10,669 nucleotides of DNA from Candidatus Aminicenantota bacterium. GTDB lineage: Bacteria; Acidobacteriota; Aminicenantia; UBA2199. A program made the translations under genes and the position numbers. Positions within the stretch are counted from its first letter, which is position 1; each line of letters begins with the position of its first letter. Where the stretch lies: the NCBI GenBank assembly GCA_030639705.1, contig DAOWKX010000255.1:1-10669 (forward strand), given 5' to 3'. Shown here one piece after another: positions 1 to 5,687 of this stretch. The notes below the pieces were generated by a model. The model did no database searches and was not told where the DNA came from. It saw nothing but the letters and a program-made list of their open reading frames with translations.

Positions 1-915
1 ATTATGCTGGGACATGAAGTTACCATGTATGAAGCATTACATGAAGCCGGGGGTGTTTTAACATACGGTATTCCTGAATTTCGTTTACCAAAAAGAATTG
101 TTAGAAGAGAAATAGATTATATAAAAAAAATGGGGGTAAAGCTCATCACAAATTTTGTAGTTGGGAAAACCAAAACTGTAGATCAATTGATAAATAATTA
201 CGATGCCCTGTTTATTGCCACAGGAGCAGGGCTTCCATGGTTTATGAATATTCCGGGCGAAAACCTGAATGGTGTGTACTCAGCCAATGAATACCTAACT
301 CGAATGAATCTGATGGGTGGATTTTTATATCCCAAAAATCCCACCCCAATAAAAAAACATAAAAGAGTTGCTGTTTTTGGGGGTGGAAATGTGGCCATGG
401 ATTGTGCCAGAACTGCTGCTCGTCTTGGTGCAGAAGAAGTTTATATCGTATACCGACGTTCAAGACAAGAACTGCCTGCACGACTGGAGGAAGCTGAAAA
501 TGCAGAAGAGGAAGGAATAATCTTTCAATTTCTCACCCTTCCAACTAAACTCATTGGCGATGAAAACGGTTGGCTAAAAGAAATCGAATGTTTGAAAATG
601 AAATTGGGGGAACTTGATCAATCAGGAAGAAGAAGACCAATTCCTATTGAAGGTTCAGAGTATATAATGGCCATGGATGCCTGTATCATTGCCATTGGAA
701 ATAGCCCAAATCCAATAATACCTAATACCACGCCAGACCTTGAAGTTGGAAAATGGAGAAATATAATTGCAGATGAGAAAACCGGTAAAACCTCAAAAGA
801 TAAAGTGTGGGCAGGAGGAGACATAGTCACTGGTGCTGCTACGGTAATCCTGGCCATGGGAGCCGGCCGCAAGGCAGCCCGTTCCATGCATGAATATCTA
901 TCACAGACAAAATAG
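1..915 (+). CDS. gltA: NADPH-dependent glutamate synthase small subunit-like flavoprotein (GltA/NfnL/SudA family), 5'-truncated
   Basis: This is the C-terminal two thirds of a pyridine nucleotide-disulfide oxidoreductase. The reading frame is open to the left edge, so the first ATG (base 4) is internal; the FAD-binding GxGxxG motif and any N-terminal Fe-S region lie outside the window. Numbered from that ATG, visible signatures are the substrate-domain block YGIPEFRLPK (21-30), the NADPH-binding GGGNVAMD (126-133) followed by an arginine pair in YRRS (150-153), the IAIGNSPNP block (229-237), and the C-terminal FAD motif beginning AGGDIVTGAAT (270-280). This pattern matches homotetrameric GltA and NfnL (NfnB). 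Members either pass electrons from NADPH to glutamate synthase or act as the large subunit of NADH-dependent ferredoxin:NADP oxidoreductase/sulfide dehydrogenase. The two cannot be separated here; an NfnS/SudB-like gene just upstream would favour the latter. The family is soluble and cytoplasmic. The gene ends with TAG and a hairpin follows. Confidence 0.88.
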   Translation: MMLGHEVTMYEALHEAGGVLTYGIPEFRLPKRIVRREIDYIKKMGVKLITNFVVGKTKTVDQLINNYDALFIATGAGLPWFMNIPGENLNGVYSANEYLTRMNLMGGFLYPKNPTPIKKHKRVAVFGGGNVAMDCARTAARLGAEEVYIVYRRSRQELPARLEEAENAEEEGIIFQFLTLPTKLIGDENGWLKEIECLKMKLGELDQSGRRRPIPIEGSEYIMAMDACIIAIGNSPNPIIPNTTPDLEVGKWRNIIADEKTGKTSKDKVWAGGDIVTGAATVILAMGAGRKAARSMHEYLSQTK

Positions 916-974
916 AATAAGCATCCCTAAAAATACCGGATACCCTGTCCATATCCAGGGATAAAAAATTTTAA

Positions 975-999
975 AGGATTCCTTCTGGAATTTTCTTTT
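975..999 (+). terminator. Probable intrinsic terminator after the gltA-like gene
   Basis: An 8-bp stem pairs AGGATTCC with GGAATTTT (two G-U pairs) around a TTCT loop, followed by a T-rich run through base 999. It lies 60 bp after the gltA-like stop codon, between convergent genes. An A-rich tract on the left side gives the opposite strand a T-rich tail too, so it could also stop transcription from the phosphoesterase gene. The stem is AT-rich and only moderately stable. A second, weaker element (CCCTG/CAGGG, about 944-960) sits just upstream. Confidence 0.5.
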
Positions 1000-1060
1000 G
1001 AGATGGTTAACAAAAATAGTTCAGAAAAAAAATCAATATCAGAACTCGAACAAATCCATA

Positions 1061-2200
1061 CTACCGATGATATGAAGGAGGAGCCAAGAACTCTTTGGTT
1101 GTGGGAACCAGAATAAATAGAACTATTTCTGCTCTGGAAAACAAACGCATAGGAGGTCCCCAGTAACCGGTACCGCAACTGGTATAAATATAAGAGCCGT
1201 TTTTCTGGTAAAGGCCATACGGATATTTCAGAAACAGATAGACCAGTAAATCCATGGGGGGAATCTGACCGGCATGGGTGTGACCGGATATTTGAAAATC
1301 AACTCCTTTTTCCACTGCCCGATCAAATTCATCCGGCCGGTGACGAAGCAGTATGACCGGCTTGGTGGTATCGCAATCTTTCATAGCAGCATCCAGGTCC
1401 GGTCCCATTTTAGAGAACCTTTTGCCTTCATCATCATCAATCCCGACAATCTCCAGCCCATCGGCGATGGTCTGCCGTTCATTGCGCAGCACCTTCATGT
1501 TCAATTTTCTTGAGAGCTCCATGAAATATTCAATGCCGGCATAAAATTCATGATTCCCGGTCACGGCTATAATTCCATGTGAGGCTTTCATTTTTTTTAG
1601 AGAATCGCAAAATAATTGATCGGTGGTAATGTCTCCATCAATCAAATCACCGGTGATCACAATTAAATCAGGGTTGAGTGCATTCACCTTTTCAACAATC
1701 TTGGCAATCCGAAGGGGTGATTTATGGGAATCCAGGTGAAGATCTGATAACTGAACAATTCGAAATCCGGACAGAGATGCGGGCAATTTCTTTAAAGAAA
1801 TGGATATGGTTTTAACTGCAGGTATGCGCATATTATTGAGAATAGAATAAATCGAAACCAGACCAACCAGGCCCAATGCCATTATGGTTATAAAAAAGAT
1901 TTTCTGTGGGAACACCAGATTGAGTATCCGGACGATAACCAGGAAAAAAAATGAAATTGCCAGTATACCTAGCCATATAAAAGCATAGTGGTTTAAATAG
2001 TGAAACCCCAGCCAGCGACTTAAAATCATGCCCAGCGGCCAAGATAATCCGGAAAATAAAAAGAAATATTTGAGTACGGTTTTGATCTTTGCAGACAGGG
2101 GAATATGTTTGCTGACGGTTTTAAAAACAAAATAATGCATCAGGAAGTAAACAACAGACACCACCAGGATAAACACCAAAAACGAGAGGATTCGATTCAT
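1061..2200 (-). CDS. Membrane-anchored calcineurin-like metallophosphoesterase (YkuE/YaeI type)
   Basis: The 379-residue protein has an N-terminal membrane region with about four hydrophobic helices (residues about 4-25, 43-60, 72-92, 101-120) and a C-terminal metallophosphoesterase domain from about residue 145. All dinuclear-metal motifs are present: DLH (D153, H155), GDLIDG (D185), GNHE (N216, H217), H287 in RHRPDE, and GHTHAGQ (H307, H309). This arrangement matches the YkuE/YaeI group, whose characterised members are linked to UDP-2,3-diacylglucosamine or related phosphoester hydrolysis at the membrane. The substrate here is not known. The domain probably lies on one face of the inner membrane; the topology was not computed. 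The ATG start is preceded by AGGTGA at 2205-2210 (4 bases from the codon after TTTC). The gene diverges from the LiaF-like gene and has its own promoter with a leader of roughly 95 nt. Confidence 0.87.
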   Translation of the reverse strand: MNRILSFLVFILVVSVVYFLMHYFVFKTVSKHIPLSAKIKTVLKYFFLFSGLSWPLGMILSRWLGFHYLNHYAFIWLGILAISFFFLVIVRILNLVFPQKIFFITIMALGLVGLVSIYSILNNMRIPAVKTISISLKKLPASLSGFRIVQLSDLHLDSHKSPLRIAKIVEKVNALNPDLIVITGDLIDGDITTDQLFCDSLKKMKASHGIIAVTGNHEFYAGIEYFMELSRKLNMKVLRNERQTIADGLEIVGIDDDEGKRFSKMGPDLDAAMKDCDTTKPVILLRHRPDEFDRAVEKGVDFQISGHTHAGQIPPMDLLVYLFLKYPYGLYQKNGSYIYTSCGTGYWGPPMRLFSRAEIVLFILVPTTKEFLAPPSYHR

Positions 2201-2302
2201 GAAATCACCTGAACAGAGACCGATAAAAAATCAGCCGTAAATTATCCAAAATCTCAATCATGATCTCACCATTAATGATCCGGTGGTTGAAAACCGAAAA
2301 CA

Positions 2303-2331
2303 CTTTTATCAAAATCAGAGGCAAATGTCAA
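2303..2331 (-). promoter_or_regulatory. Predicted sigma70-type promoter for the metallophosphoesterase gene
   Basis: Read on the minus strand, a perfect -35 TTGACA (2331-2326) is followed after 17 bp by TAAAAG (2308-2303). The -10 is preceded by TGA, an extended -10 TGn element. The predicted start is near base 2296, giving a leader of about 95 nt before the ATG at 2200. I see no obvious riboswitch in that leader. Confidence 0.5.
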
Positions 2332-2355
2332 TTTTTTCTAAAACCTTTATCAAAA
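2305..2355. repeat. Pair of direct repeats TTTATCAAAA, 41 bp apart, in the divergent promoter region
   Basis: The 10-mer TTTATCAAAA occurs at 2305-2314 and again at 2346-2355. The 41-bp spacing is close to four helical turns, so both copies face the same side of the DNA. The first copy overlaps the minus-strand -10 and the second lies between the -35 elements of the two divergent promoters. They may be regulator sites, but AT-rich sequence makes chance matches plausible. Confidence 0.35.
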
Positions 2356-2361
2356 ATTGAC
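2327..2361. promoter_or_regulatory. Perfect 10-bp inverted repeat between divergent promoters (candidate operator)
   Basis: GTCAATTTTT at 2327-2336 is the exact reverse complement of AAAAATTGAC at 2352-2361, with a 15-base spacer. The left arm contains most of the -35 of the phosphoesterase promoter. The right arm ends 6 bp before the -35 of the LiaF-like promoter. A protein bound here would contact both promoters. Alternatively the symmetry may simply reflect two -35-like TTGAC sequences next to A/T tracts (UP-element-like). Confidence 0.4.
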
Positions 2362-2367
2362 TAAAAT

Positions 2368-2396
2368 TTGACAATAAATTCACAAATCTATATTAT
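2368..2396 (+). promoter_or_regulatory. Strong predicted sigma70-type promoter for the LiaF-like gene
   Basis: A perfect -35 TTGACA (2368-2373) and TATTAT (2391-2396, five of six consensus bases) are separated by exactly 17 bp. The predicted transcript would start near 2403, about 34 nt before the ATG at 2437, leaving room for the AGGAGG site at 2427-2432. This is the best promoter match in the window. Confidence 0.65.
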
Positions 2397-2436
2397 TCTT
2401 TCAAGACCATTAAACGGTTCAACATGAGGAGGACAT

Positions 2437-3114
2437 ATGACTCAAAAAAAAGTATTTCATGGGGCATCTTTAACCGGTCTCATCCTGATTCTCCTGGGAA
2501 TCCTGTGGGTTCTAAATAATCTGGAAATAATCGATTTTCGCCTGAGCGAATGGTGGCCACTCATCTTAATTCTCATCGGTTTGATACATCTGATCAGTGG
2601 TAGAAAGCTTTTTAATACCGGAGCCTGGATATTGATATTCCTGGGAATTATTTTTCTGTTAACCACCAATAATTATCTTGAATGGGAAGAGATATGGAGA
2701 TACTGGCCCGTCATACTAATCATTATCGGAATTTCCATCATTGCCCAGCGACACGGGAAACACATACCCAGATCATCCTCGGAAGATGAAATCGACGGAT
2801 CAGCTCTGTTTGGAGGCATTGAAAAAAACATCAACAGTAAAAATTTCAAAGGCGGAGCCATTTCCACTCTCTTTGGTGGAGCCGAAATAGATTTACGAAA
2901 TTCCGAACTCGATGAAGGAGGAGCTGTTGTTGACGTCTCAACCATCTTTGGCGGTACAGAAATCAGAATCCCGGAATCCTGGCCACTGGATATACGCTCC
3001 ACTGCAATTTTTGGTGGCGTTGAGAATAAAACCAGTAACGAAGTCAAAAAAAAGGGCAAACGACTGGTCATCAAATCATCAACCATTTTCGGTGGAATTG
3101 AAATAAAAAACTGA
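2437..3114 (+). CDS. LiaF-like membrane protein with C-terminal FGG-repeat domain
   Basis: The 225-residue protein has four short hydrophobic helices (about 10-27, 39-54, 62-78, 87-103), with the WWPLILILIG/YWPVILIIIG pattern typical of the LiaF/DUF5668 membrane module. A short Ser/Glu/Asp linker (about 111-120) leads to a C-terminal domain with five repeats centred on FGG at 125-127, 146-148, 171-173, 192-194 and 218-220. The repeat consensus is S-x-[LI]-F-G-G-x-E; spacing alternates between 21 and 25-26 residues, suggesting stacked beta turns. In Firmicutes, LiaF is a membrane inhibitor of the LiaRS cell-envelope stress system. Here no histidine kinase or response regulator is adjacent, so that role should not be assumed; envelope-related sensing or scaffolding is an inference. 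The ATG start has AGGAGG at 2427-2432, four bases upstream. The gene has its own promoter and diverges from the phosphoesterase gene. Confidence 0.8.
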   Translation: MTQKKVFHGASLTGLILILLGILWVLNNLEIIDFRLSEWWPLILILIGLIHLISGRKLFNTGAWILIFLGIIFLLTTNNYLEWEEIWRYWPVILIIIGISIIAQRHGKHIPRSSSEDEIDGSALFGGIEKNINSKNFKGGAISTLFGGAEIDLRNSELDEGGAVVDVSTIFGGTEIRIPESWPLDIRSTAIFGGVENKTSNEVKKKGKRLVIKSSTIFGGIEIKN

Positions 3115-3146
3115 GCCGGCATTCCAGAATTTTTAATTATCATCCG

Positions 3147-3186
3147 GTCAACCCGTGTTGACATTAATTGTAAAATAGGATAGAAA
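3147..3186 (+). promoter_or_regulatory. Predicted promoter of rpiB with an inverted repeat at the -35
   Basis: A perfect -35 TTGACA (3158-3163) is followed after 17 bp by TAGAAA (3181-3186, four of six consensus bases), placing the start near 3193, about 34 nt before the rpiB ATG. The -35 is the right arm of a small inverted repeat, GTCAA (3147-3151) and TTGAC (3158-3162), six bases apart. The weak -10 lowers confidence. No convincing terminator separates it from the LiaF-like gene, so read-through into rpiB is also possible. Confidence 0.4.
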
Positions 3187-3226
3187 TATATTTAACTCTC
3201 TTAATAAAACTCAAAAGGTGGAGAAA

Positions 3227-3682
3227 ATGAAAATATATTTGGCTGCTGATCACGCTGGTTTTGAGTTAAAGGAGGTCATAAAAGATTTCCTCCGGAAAAA
3301 TCAGCATGATTATTCAGATCTGGGTACCCACTCAAATGAATCAGTCAACTGGGCAGAATACGGTGCCAAAGCAGCTCAGAAAGTATCAGAAGATCCTGAA
3401 ACCTCCAGAGCGGTTCTAATTTGTGGATCCGGGATTGGAATGTCAATGATTGCCAACAAGTTTAAAAAAGTACGGGCAGCCCTCTGCCATACAACTTACA
3501 CAGCGGAAATGAGCCGAAAACACAACAATGCCAATATACTGACGCTGGGAGCCAGAATCCTGGATCAGGACGAAGCCCTGAAAATTGTTCAAACCTGGCT
3601 GGAAACCTCTTTTGAAGGAGGAAGACATAAGACACGAATTGACTACTTACACAACCATATTGAAAAGCAAAACTTCAAATAA
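3227..3682 (+). CDS. rpiB: Ribose-5-phosphate isomerase B
   Basis: This 151-residue cytoplasmic enzyme of the RpiB/LacAB family interconverts ribose 5-phosphate and ribulose 5-phosphate in the non-oxidative pentose phosphate pathway. Length is normal for the family. Visible active-site elements are D8-H9 in AADHAG, C66 in LICGSGIG (the catalytic base in the cysteine-type enzymes), H99 in SRKHNNANIL, and the phosphate-binding R133 and R137 in EGGRHKTR. The usual DYPxxA segment after the first loop reads NWAEYG (41-46), an uncommon substitution near the substrate pocket. I chose the ATG at 3227, whose first residues match the family N-terminus, over an in-frame GTG at 3218 that lies inside the AAGGTGGAG ribosome binding site (3215-3223). 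The gene is followed after 42 bp by the exonuclease gene and may be co-transcribed with it. Close relatives can act on allose or galactose phosphates, but no sugar-catabolic genes are nearby. Confidence 0.92.
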   Translation: MKIYLAADHAGFELKEVIKDFLRKNQHDYSDLGTHSNESVNWAEYGAKAAQKVSEDPETSRAVLICGSGIGMSMIANKFKKVRAALCHTTYTAEMSRKHNNANILTLGARILDQDEALKIVQTWLETSFEGGRHKTRIDYLHNHIEKQNFK

Positions 3683-3724
3683 ATCAAATCCCATCGGTGC
3701 AAATCAAAGGCGACCCGGCCAGCA

Positions 3725-4357
3725 ATGAAAAAAATGGAACTTTATCAAACCAACAGATTGAGCAGCATTTATATCAATTCACTCCCTATTATTCGCTTTA
3801 AGGGAACCGTTATCGTAGTAAATGAAAAAAAACAGGCAAATAGGATAATCCAGAAACTCAACCGGGAAGCAATAATCGGAATGGACACCGAGAGCCGTCC
3901 ATCTTTTTCCAAAGGAATATCATATCCCCCCTCCATTATTCAATTTGCGACCCATCATACAGCTTATCTTTTCAGGCTGAAGACCATCCAATTTCCAGAT
4001 TCTTTAGCTGATTTACTGGAAAATAAAAATATTGCCAAAATCGGAATTGGCCTGAAAGATGATATACAAAAGCTACAGAGTCTGCGAAAATTCCAGATGA
4101 AAAATTGCATCGATTTGAGTAAAATAGCTGAAAAGAAAGGAATTATCCAGGTGGGTGCACGTGCGCTGACTGCCCGCTATCTGGAACATCGATTAACCAA
4201 AACCGCTCAAACCTCAAACTGGGCACTCCCACATCTAACAGAAAAACAGAAAATATATGCGGCCACCGATGCCTGGATATGTTTGCAGATTTACCCCCTT
4301 TTAATAGCGGATCAGTTAAATTATCACCAGATGGATGCCTCAATCCCCAATCCGTAA
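3725..4357 (+). CDS. Stand-alone WRN-type 3'-5' exonuclease (DEDDy)
   Basis: The 210-residue protein is a single DNA polymerase I-like exonuclease domain (DNA_pol_A_exo1) without a helicase or polymerase. The DEDDy set is complete: D54 and E56 in GMDTES (ExoI), D113 in GIGLKDDIQKL (ExoII), and Y178/D182 in YAATDAW (ExoIII). Family members use two metal ions to remove nucleotides from 3' ends. The ExoIII sequence is close to that of human WRN, and the RPSFSKG stretch after ExoI is typical of bacterial stand-alone versions that I associate with Bacteroidota. DNA repair or 3'-end processing is inferred; an RNA substrate is possible. The ribosome binding site is weak (AAAGG about 14 bases upstream); a second in-frame ATG lies at 3734. 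The short gap after rpiB suggests co-transcription. Confidence 0.85.
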   Translation: MKKMELYQTNRLSSIYINSLPIIRFKGTVIVVNEKKQANRIIQKLNREAIIGMDTESRPSFSKGISYPPSIIQFATHHTAYLFRLKTIQFPDSLADLLENKNIAKIGIGLKDDIQKLQSLRKFQMKNCIDLSKIAEKKGIIQVGARALTARYLEHRLTKTAQTSNWALPHLTEKQKIYAATDAWICLQIYPLLIADQLNYHQMDASIPNP

Positions 4358-4395
4358 ATAATAAAGATCTGGCTCCTCCATATTCATTCGCTCTA

Positions 4396-4446
4396 TTGCA
4401 TTTTCAAAAAATCTTTGCAATCAATTGATCAATCACTTGCATTTTT
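4396..4446. repeat. Direct repeat TTGCATTTT upstream of the small membrane protein
   Basis: TTGCATTTT occurs at 4396-4404 and 4437-4445, exactly 41 bp apart, and each copy is followed closely by a CAAAAAA tract (4405 onward and 4451 onward). The second copy overlaps the right arm of the 26-bp dyad. This is either a duplicated regulator site or chance similarity in AT-rich DNA. Confidence 0.3.
4416..4441. promoter_or_regulatory. Symmetrical 26-bp dyad: candidate operator (or weak terminator)
   Basis: A perfect 10-bp palindrome, ATTGATCAAT (4424-4433), is flanked on each side at exactly equal distance (3 bases) by TGCAA (4416-4420) and TTGCA (4437-4441). Twenty of 26 positions are therefore symmetric about one centre. 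The right arm runs into TTGCAT (4437-4442), which with TATATA at 4460-4465 (17-bp spacer) forms a possible promoter. That start would fall at about 4472, almost on the ribosome binding site, so the promoter is uncertain. The nested shape suggests a dimeric regulator. Alternatively, as RNA it is a poor AT-rich hairpin followed by TTTTTATTT, which could terminate the exonuclease transcript. Confidence 0.4.
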
Positions 4447-4482
4447 ATTTCAAAAAAGATATATAAATATCAGGAGGTGAAT

Positions 4483-4686
4483 ATGTTCAGAGTATTGATA
4501 TGGGGTGAAAGTGTAATTATCCTTGGGATTGCCGCACTGGCATATATTGGAATTAAGGATTCAGAAAAATTAAAAAACAGTTTTATCGGAAAATTTATTG
4601 TGATTTCAATGATCTGTTTATCAATCGCGGTCTTTCTTTTCTCCTTCGATTGCATCCGGTATTTTTTTTCCCGGATATTTCTTTGA
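4483..4686 (+). CDS. Small two-helix membrane protein of unknown function
   Basis: This 67-residue open frame encodes two hydrophobic segments (about residues 4-23 and 36-56) joined by a charged loop containing KDSEKLKNS, and ends in an aromatic/basic tail (CIRYFFSRIFL). The hairpin topology and positive tail suggest an inner-membrane protein. The ATG at 4483 is preceded by AGGAGGTGA (4472-4480), one of the best ribosome binding sites in the window, which supports a real and well-translated gene despite its length. An upstream in-frame GTG (4477) lies inside that site and is not the start. I recognise no family. It is convergent to the PilZ gene and lies 125 bp after the exonuclease gene, with the symmetrical dyad between. 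A toxin-like or envelope-stress small protein is possible but not shown. Confidence 0.62.
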   Translation: MFRVLIWGESVIILGIAALAYIGIKDSEKLKNSFIGKFIVISMICLSIAVFLFSFDCIRYFFSRIFL

Positions 4687-4751
4687 TTTCAACAACATCA
4701 TCAAACTCGTAAAATATCCTCCTGATTCTGAAGCCCATTTGTTCGTCTATA

Positions 4752-4783
4752 TAAGCGGAAAAATTTATTTCCTTTATTGCTTA
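4752..4783. terminator. Bulged hairpin between convergent genes (weak terminator candidate)
   Basis: TAAGC-GGAAA (4752-4761) can pair with TTTCC (4768-4772) and GCTTA (4779-4783), with a six-base bulge (TTTATT) on the right side. It lies between the 3' ends of the small membrane protein and PilZ genes, where a bidirectional terminator would be expected. Neither strand has a clean T tail after it, so it may instead be a 3'-end stabilising structure. Confidence 0.28.
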
Positions 4784-4802
4784 ATCAAGTAAAAACTCTT
4801 AT

Positions 4803-5090
4803 TTAACGATTTTGCAAAAATTGAAAGTATTCTCCCGGAGGATCTTTCAGAATACAGCCGACCTGAAAGTTATTCCGGATTAAATATCGCTTTTTAATCC
4901 ACTGAATGACTCCCTTTAGAAAAATTTCCTTTCCTCCAAAATCAAACTGAATATCCACCATTTTTTTAGACGGAGGAGAATTAGTTGAAATCTGGAGTCC
5001 CGTTTCTGAATAATCAATCAGGATTCCGGATTTCCCATTAATCTTAACTAAAATTCTGGACTTTTTTCGTTTTTGTTTTCTTTTTTCCAT
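4803..5090 (-). CDS. PilZ-domain protein (probable cyclic-di-GMP receptor)
   Basis: This 95-residue single-domain protein has both halves of the PilZ cyclic-di-GMP signature: an N-terminal RxxxR (RKKSR in the basic stretch at residues about 8-12) and the D-x-S-x-x-G motif in IDYSETG about 14 residues later. The rest fits a small beta-barrel, including the FLKGVIQWI strand and a late VGCIL. PilZ proteins bind cyclic-di-GMP and alter motility, adhesion or export through a partner. The start is the ATG at 5090, giving MEKRKQKRKKSR; an in-frame TTG at 5096 is less likely. An AAAAGG sequence precedes it and a TATAAT (5116-5111, minus strand) lies about 20 bp upstream, without a good -35. The exported-protein gene lies 64 bp upstream on the same strand, so the two may be linked in expression and function. 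Partner and output are unknown. Confidence 0.8.
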   Translation of the reverse strand: MEKRKQKRKKSRILVKINGKSGILIDYSETGLQISTNSPPSKKMVDIQFDFGGKEIFLKGVIQWIKKRYLIRNNFQVGCILKDPPGEYFQFLQNR

Positions 5091-5154
5091 CGTCAACCCT
5101 TTTCCTTTTAATTATAATATTACATATACGAACAATCTTTTTTTAACCAAAAGA

Positions 5155-5628
5155 TCAAAATTTTACCCCTATCATAATGCCGTAAATTGAGGGTGGAAAA
5201 AAATCTTCAAAGGGAAACATACAATACAATCTGATCTTTATCAGACTGAATTTGAAACCAATATTTAATTTCATTGAAAAATCGGTCGAATCCCCATATC
5301 CATCCCCGATCAAAAAAAATTTATTCAGCCCGGCTCCGATAAAAAATCCCATGAATTTAAAATTTACCATGAGAGCCGGCTCCAGAAGAAAATAGTCAAA
5401 ATCAAATCCATGATTGATCAGATTCAATTCAGGGCTGATCACTAAAATCCCTGCCAGTTTCAGATCGAAATTTACACCCACCGTCCACAAAAAGGGATCA
5501 AAAGCAAAAGAATCATCGGTAATGGCTCCAGCCTGGAGGTAAAAATCAGTTCCCACAATTCCAGATATTTCACCAGAAAAAAAGAACAATACCAATAATA
5601 TCAGTATCAAAACTTTACTTTTTTTCAT
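5155..5628 (-). CDS. Exported small beta-barrel-like protein (putative outer-membrane protein)
   Basis: The 157-residue protein begins with a classical signal peptide: MKKSK, then a hydrophobic core (LILILLVLFFF) and a small-residue region ending near residue 23. The mature part alternates hydrophobic and polar residues in short strands rich in Phe, Gly and Asp (for example FMGFFIGAGLNKFF and MKLNIGFKFSLIKIRLY) and ends in IYGIMIGVKF, a typical beta-signal with a terminal Phe recognised by the BAM complex. About six to eight strands would fit, as in small OmpA/OmpW-like barrels. No specific family is recognised and transport activity is not shown. The ATG is preceded by AGGAGGAG, two bases from the codon. 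Promoter signals in the 135-bp upstream gap are unclear. The PilZ gene follows on the same strand, suggesting an envelope function tied to cyclic-di-GMP, by inference only. Confidence 0.65.
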   Translation of the reverse strand: MKKSKVLILILLVLFFFSGEISGIVGTDFYLQAGAITDDSFAFDPFLWTVGVNFDLKLAGILVISPELNLINHGFDFDYFLLEPALMVNFKFMGFFIGAGLNKFFLIGDGYGDSTDFSMKLNIGFKFSLIKIRLYCMFPFEDFFPPSIYGIMIGVKF

Positions 5629-5687
5629 TTCTCCTCCTCGACTTCCCCAAAATAAAAGTAAATCATTAATACTGTTTATACAATTCT

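Noticed and set aside
1003..1116. A 37-codon plus-strand frame starting at ATG 1003, charged and ending in LWLWEPE
   Set aside because: There is no ribosome binding site, it follows directly on the terminator hairpin, and it overlaps the 3' end of the phosphoesterase gene in antisense. Chance is more likely than a gene.
2673..3164. A 163-codon minus-strand frame antisense to the LiaF-like gene, with repeated PPK/PPN motifs
   Set aside because: The repeats are the complement of the FGG codons of the sense gene. The sense frame has a promoter, a ribosome binding site and family motifs, so this is a shadow.
5091..5154. A/T-rich hairpin ATCTTTT/AAAAGAT between the exported-protein and PilZ genes as a terminator
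   Set aside because: The stem has only one G-C pair and there is no T run after it on the minus strand, so it is not enough to separate the two genes.
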